A stretch of DNA of 64,000 bases from Straminergon stramineum. Taxonomy: Eukaryota > Streptophyta > Bryopsida > Hypnales > Calliergonaceae. A program made the position numbers and the translations under genes. The notes below the pieces were generated by a model. The model saw only the letters and a program-made list of their open reading frames with translations. It had not been told where the DNA came from and ran no database searches. The stretch covers positions 22,556,547 to 22,620,546 of the forward strand of contig OY987263.1 in assembly GCA_963920665.1 (NCBI GenBank). Direction: 5' to 3'. Positions 59,334 through 64,000 of this stretch are shown piece by piece (the first letter of the stretch is position 1; each line of letters opens with the position of its first letter).

Positions 59334-60783
59334 AATAATGAAATGTTACATGTAGCTTCTAGAAATAGTCACTTTGAACCAATTGAAGTTTTCGATGGTT
59401 ATACATATTGATCAAAACAATGTAAAATAATTTTATAGATTTGGATTTACAATATGAATACAATAATTTTAAGAGAATCAATAGAAGAACAAATGTATTC
59501 AATGGAATATGAAACAAAAAACAAATCCAATACAGTCTGAAACAAAAAACAATATAAACACCAAATTCAATAGCCTAGAAAATTCACAAATTAATCAAAG
59601 CAGACCTAATATTCAATTCGAAAATCCTATTCAAATCAATAATTTTTACAATATAAATCTTAAAATGAAAAAATGGCATTTAATGGAAAATTTATGTTTA
59701 ACTAATATAGAAATAGAAAAGAAGTTGATGTCTTTATATAAGGGATGAAATATTATTATTCAACAAATGCTTAAATATAATTTTTTAAATGAAATTAAAA
59801 ATAAAATAAAGAAATCAATACAAATATTGTTCACATTTTATTCAAAATCATTGAAATGATTTTGCCAATCCTGATGGCAAAAAAATATGCAATATAGAAA
59901 TTGATCTTATGCAAATTAGAAAAAAAACATTTTTTTTGTTTTGAAACAATTTTAAATGATTTTAAGAATTGAATTTCGAAAAATAAAAAAAATTCTTTCT
60001 GGAAATGTTCCCAAATAGTAAACTAAGATATCATCAAGTTACAAAACATTTAAAGTATATATAAAATCACTCAAATTTTGAAACATTTAAAAATTGCAAA
60101 CAAAAAAATGAAAAAAAATTCAATTTTACTAGTGAATCATTTAATAAATCAAAAGATTGCAAAAAAGAAAACATATTTAATCACGATCAACTATTGGGAA
60201 AATACCTTATTCATTTTAATGAGAAAAGAAATGATGTACCAATTTATTTGTGTTATTTGTATCGAAGATTAATTTTTAAAAAATTTGTAGTATATTAACA
60301 CCTATATTGAACCAAACAATCAAATCTATATTACAATGTGATTTTACCTTATCTATAAATGAGCCATTGAATGTTTGCAATCAATATTTAAATGTGATTA
60401 GGAAAAATTAAATCCCATCATATTTTGTATGCAACATTACACATAGAAATTTGATTGTAATGTCTATAAAGCAACCTATCACTTTAGAAGAAAGATTGAT
60501 TTTGCAATGATAAGCTTTTGCATAAATTTATAAGTTACATAATTATGATCAGTATAAAATGCATGGCAACATGATAAATGTTCCAAAATTTATTGGTAAA
60601 ACACAATAAGTCCTTCTTTGTTTACTTGAGAATGGTTGCACAACATAGATTCTTATAAAATGTTTTTATGAAAACAATGGTGCATTTTTTTTAGATTATG
60701 AAGTTGTACAAGATCATGATAGTGAAGAACTTAATTTTCCACTATTATTTTTTAGTCATCCTCAAAATGAAAAAAATACATAA
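59334..60783 (+). pseudogene. Decayed Helitron-like replicase (N-terminal part)
   Basis: Two collinear frames carry the signature. 60077-60298 is open for 73 codons and reads LIHFNEKRNDVPIYLCYLYR, then RLIFKK, resembling the cysteine/VC..C.RL.F zone of Helitron N-termini. From 60295 to about 60783 one frame reads PITLEERLILQ, YDQYKMHGNMINVPKFIGKT, LLCLLENGCTT and EELNFPLLFF, interrupted by seven internal stop codons. The order LEERLI..., then GN.(I/V)NVP, then a short basic segment is that of plant and algal Helitron replicases upstream of the Rep domain. Several stops are TAA where CAA (Gln) would fit, as expected from C-to-T decay. 59334-59410 (EMLHVASRNSHFEPIEVFDG) may be a remnant of an OTU-type region and 59509-59748 an Asn-rich linker. 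No helicase region was found downstream. Family call is by pattern only. Confidence 0.5.
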
Positions 60784-61110
60784 TAATTTTTCTTATCATA
60801 AAATTCATGATTTTACGATATTATTTAAAAAAAAGATTGCAAAGCAACAGAAAATGTTATAATAAGAAATTTTGTAATTTTTTTCATTGATCTTTTAGCA
60901 ACAACTTACAATCAACTATTGTAATTAATTCCAAAATTTTCCACCTAAAATAGAATCATCTTTATCAACTTCTCTACTATTTACTTTTCTTTAAATTTTT
61001 TTGTTTAATTTCCTTTCTATCCACTATCAATAAACCAATATTGTTGTTTACTTAGGATAGAACATCATAGTCACATCTTTTTTGTTAAAATGAGCACTTT
61101 CCTTAATTTT

Positions 61111-61323
61111 CTATAAGAAACTTGCGTTTTAAGTGATAAGCCTTCATTTTTTGGAACGGATTTTAGGTGATGTCCAATGTAATATGCCCATCTTTTTATG
61201 TCAACATTGATGTTACATTGATGTTTTTTTAAACCTTAAAACATGGATATATTACATTGGACATCACCTAAAATCCGTTCCAAAAACTGAAGGCTTGTCA
61301 CCTAAAATGTGGGTTTCTTCTAG
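61111..61323. mobile_element. MITE-type hairpin, 213 bp
   Basis: Arms 61111-61191 and 61242-61323 are reverse complements over about 80 bp, with GGAACGGATTTTAGGTGATG and its exact complement in the middle. The loop is about 50 bp. The size and structure fit a MITE or a hairpin that could feed small-RNA production. No ORF. Confidence 0.75.
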
Positions 61324-61817
61324 TGATTATAGATTGATTAGTTTTAGAGTACATGACCAATAAGGTAAACCATTGTATGATAGGTAGAATTAATGATTGG
61401 TTTGTCTTATTGAAAATTTTAAGTTTTTTCCCCACACAAAGGTAAATGTGACAAAGAGGGAGAGGAATTGAAATTTTATTTTATTTGACAAAATATGAAA
61501 TTATTATGAATTTTGAAGTATACTGTCCAATTGGCCCCAAAGAGTCTCTAAGCTAGTCCAAAACCAACAAAAAGTGTATCCATAATGGTCATCTTACTCA
61601 CCTAAAGTAGGTACAACATTTCTTTGGTCATTCCTTAGGTATCTGTCATGAGCCTTTCGCCTATTATAGATTGGTTTACTTTAGTAAATATCAAAGTTTC
61701 ATCAGCGGTTTTCTCTCTTGACATGACACAAGTGATAACTTGAATTCAGTCTTTTGCTTCAAATTCTCACCTCTAACACTACTTTTTGTGCAAGAAAAAC
61801 TATGAGGGAACATTAGT

Positions 61818-61933
61818 AGAAACATGGTCTGCAAGGACTAAGCTTTAAGACCCAATTGGTCTAATTTGTCATTTCTTGACAAACTAGACTTAGTGTGGAT
61901 TTTAAAACTTAGTCCTTACGGACTATGTTTCTT
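61818..61933. mobile_element. MITE-type hairpin, 116 bp
   Basis: Arms 61818-61871 and 61877-61933 pair imperfectly (AGAAACATGGTCTGCAAGGA versus the complement of TCCTTACGGACTATGTTTCT) with a 5-base loop. The outer end AGAAAC is also present in the 61.1-kb hairpin, but the bodies differ. Confidence 0.65.
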
Positions 61934-63518
61934 TTGGTGGAAGAAGGAAACCACAAGGAGAGCAACAAAAGAAATATTCTCAAATTTAGACAATTCTCAA
62001 AATGTCTCTCTTTGCATTTTGAAAAAAATTGTAACTTCACTATTCACAATGACTTGGGTGGCTAGCCTCAAATATAGGAAAAATAGAAAATGAAAATTGC
62101 TTTAGGTTGTAGTACTAATGCCTCCTAATGGATATGTTCAAAATTGTTGATATTCTTGTCTTGGATGTGTCCCAAGTGTAGAATATACTCCTCCTCTAAC
62201 ACTACCAAGGATAAAAAAACCTTTAATTCATGACTTTCAAGATCCTATAGAAATGAAAAAATATACTTAATATTTATTTCGTAAATGGATAATTTTTTTG
62301 GTTGATTACCTTGGTAAAGGTCTAATCTTCTTGAACTAAAAAATCTCATCTTGAACTATTAAAGAATGAGAAATAATTTATAGGTTTTCAAGAGCCAATG
62401 TCTATAAAGAGTAATGTTTTGGATCCCTATTGACATCTTGCTAAAATTCAATGGCACTCTGAAGTACACAATTTATAGACAATTTATAAAATATATGGTC
62501 CATTCTGTCCATTGGTACTTGTTCGAAATTGGAACTTAACAATAATTGAAAAAACTAAAGTATGCTAAAAAATGACATTACTATGTGGCTATAGAACTAA
62601 TCCTTTTGGGGTAAAACATCAATGAATCCTTTCAAAGAATGAAGGTTCATTGGAAATTATAACTCTAGAGAAATTGCTTGAACTCATATCCAAATGAGAA
62701 ATGTAATAGAGGTTGTGAAGCAAGAACTCTAAATTTAACTTCTACAAGAATTAACATCCACAAGTAGATGATGAATGTTAAATTTTTTTTACGAGCAATA
62801 TGAATGGATGAAGAACATGCAGAGGATTCTAAAATAAACTTTTCTTGAAAGATGTTATCAAATTGAACGATCACTCATTGCCTACTCATTTCTTGTGCAC
62901 AATTTTGAATCGGTTTCTGTCAAGGTAGGAAGACAATTAAAACTTGCATTAATGCATTTCTTCCATCTGCACTTTTACCATAATTTAATTCACTCAGAAG
63001 CTTCAGATCTAAAGTTCCCTACTAAGCTTTCTTAGGGCTTAATATTTGATCACAAAAACTGAGTACTGATGGTCCAATAAAGGTGGAGCAATGCATTTTT
63101 GAAATAACTTGGGATGCAAGGATAGGAAACTGCATCCAGAAATTTGACAAGAATTACAAACCACGTGGTGCATTGCACACATTCTACACGTAACAAGTAC
63201 AACACGTATTCGATGTGAGGAGAATAATACATTTTCAATAATAAACATTTGAGAAGAGAAAATCTCCAGCTCAAAGGCCAACGAGAATGAAGAATCTGTG
63301 GGTAAGTTGATAGTTCTACAAACTCAACCATGCTGCCCTTGAACCAAGCCTAAGAGATTTTTCTAGACATTTTTCTGCCAACGTTAATACGCAAATTACT
63401 CACATAGAACACACTTCAGAAACTATACCAGATGTCAAATTTACTTATCCACATATTTCTCTTACACTTTCAACGCTTGTGTACCAGAAAGCGTATGGAA
63501 CGTAAACTAAAGTCGCTC
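61934..63518. other. Spacer and probable 3' flank of the last gene
   Basis: No gene. The part nearest 63518 should be the 3' UTR of the minus-strand gene that ends there. Confidence 0.4.
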
Positions 63519-63877
63519 TCATTTGACAGCTACCGGTGTCACACCAGCTTGACTTTGATCCGTAACAGCACCAATTTTTACGAAATAGTCTAGGTCCTGC
63601 AAATGCGACTCAAAAACATCAGAGCAAAGCTAAGAATTGAAAAGATTTGTAGTGATTGGTAAACCCCTGCTTTTCATCAATCAATTATTATTGACGCTAT
63701 CAATCGTGAATACCCGAAGTAATGGTGAATTCTCAAAAAGATACGGGTCCCAAACAACAGTACCCTATATCGATCACAAAGTCATAATTGTGGTTTTACC
63801 AGCATCTTTTTGTACAATGCGAGCAATTCTCTGCCGTCAACCTTGGTGCTGGAATATGCCTCCACGTTGTTCATGGC
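63519..63877 (-). CDS. C-terminal two exons of an unidentified gene (partial)
   Basis: Minus-strand exons 63877-63800 and 63596-63519 are both exactly 78 bp, phase 0, with a clean acceptor (GAGCAG), donor (GTAAAA) and final acceptor (TTTGCAG). They encode AMNNVEAYSSTKVDGRELLA, LYKKML and then DLDYFVKIGAVTDQSQ, AGVTPVAVK and a stop. The intron is 203 bp. The gene continues upstream past the window end, where its other exons must lie. I do not recognise the family; the helical ELLALYKKMLDLDYFVK segment and the short basic C-terminus are all that can be described. Confidence 0.6.
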
Positions 63878-64000
63878 CTGCTCAAAGTAACAGTTAGCAA
63901 TGTTGAGACTTGTCTAAATTAGAGCGTATTGCACTCTACATCAATGTAAAATACTTTGAGAAACAGACTATTTCTATGCTAAGAGTGGATCTAATGACGA

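Noticed and set aside
1..64000. CRISPR arrays, rRNA or tRNA genes
   Set aside because: No array of spaced direct repeats and no tRNA cloverleaf or rRNA core was recognised by eye; a covariance-model scan was not possible.

Overview
The window is nuclear DNA of a land plant. The evidence is spliced genes with GT-AG introns, a plastid-type purine enzyme with a transit-like leader, a plant ethylene receptor, and AT-rich intergenic DNA full of small inverted-repeat transposons. Exons are clearly richer in G+C than introns and spacers, introns are short to about 1.3 kb, and the repeats do not look like common angiosperm families. A non-flowering plant (bryophyte or lycophyte grade) is my best guess, but the sequence does not prove it.

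Layout. 0.4-2.2 kb: a broken gene resembling an N4/N6 amino-methyltransferase, followed by a second broken ORF cut by a MITE. 5.8-9.5 kb (minus): a complete 10-exon gene for plastid AICAR transformylase/IMP cyclohydrolase (PurH/ATIC), 628 codons with all intron phases consistent. 9.5-19.9 kb: no recognisable gene; it holds a TTAA-bounded MITE and a 1.06-kb near-perfect palindrome. 21.4-29.4 kb (plus): a complete 9-exon ethylene receptor (ethylene-binding, GAF, histidine kinase and receiver domains; 882 codons) with nested transposon debris in its introns. 29.4-36 kb: repeats. 36.4-37.2 kb (plus): an intronless CDPK-like kinase without EF hands, just downstream of a 17-bp tandem array and a TATA box. 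38.6-41.4 kb: two inverted-repeat elements. 41.9-45.3 kb (plus): a 5-exon CRAL-TRIO/Sec14-like protein with a C-terminal membrane anchor. 46.4-51.3 kb (minus): a 5-exon GRDP/DUF1399-type protein with a duplicated exon end inside its last intron. 51.3-63.5 kb: no intact gene; it holds microsatellites, a 225-bp tandem repeat, a decayed Helitron-like replicase and two MITE-type hairpins. 63.5-63.9 kb (minus): the last two exons of an unidentified gene that continues past the window.

The intact genes are unrelated housekeeping and signalling genes with no operon-like logic. The most unusual content is in the repeats: piggyBac-like TTAA/CCCC termini, a giant foldback element, nested insertions in the receptor intron, a relic methyltransferase gene and a Helitron-like relic. 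All exon models come from reading splice sites and frame by eye; no alignment or database search was run.
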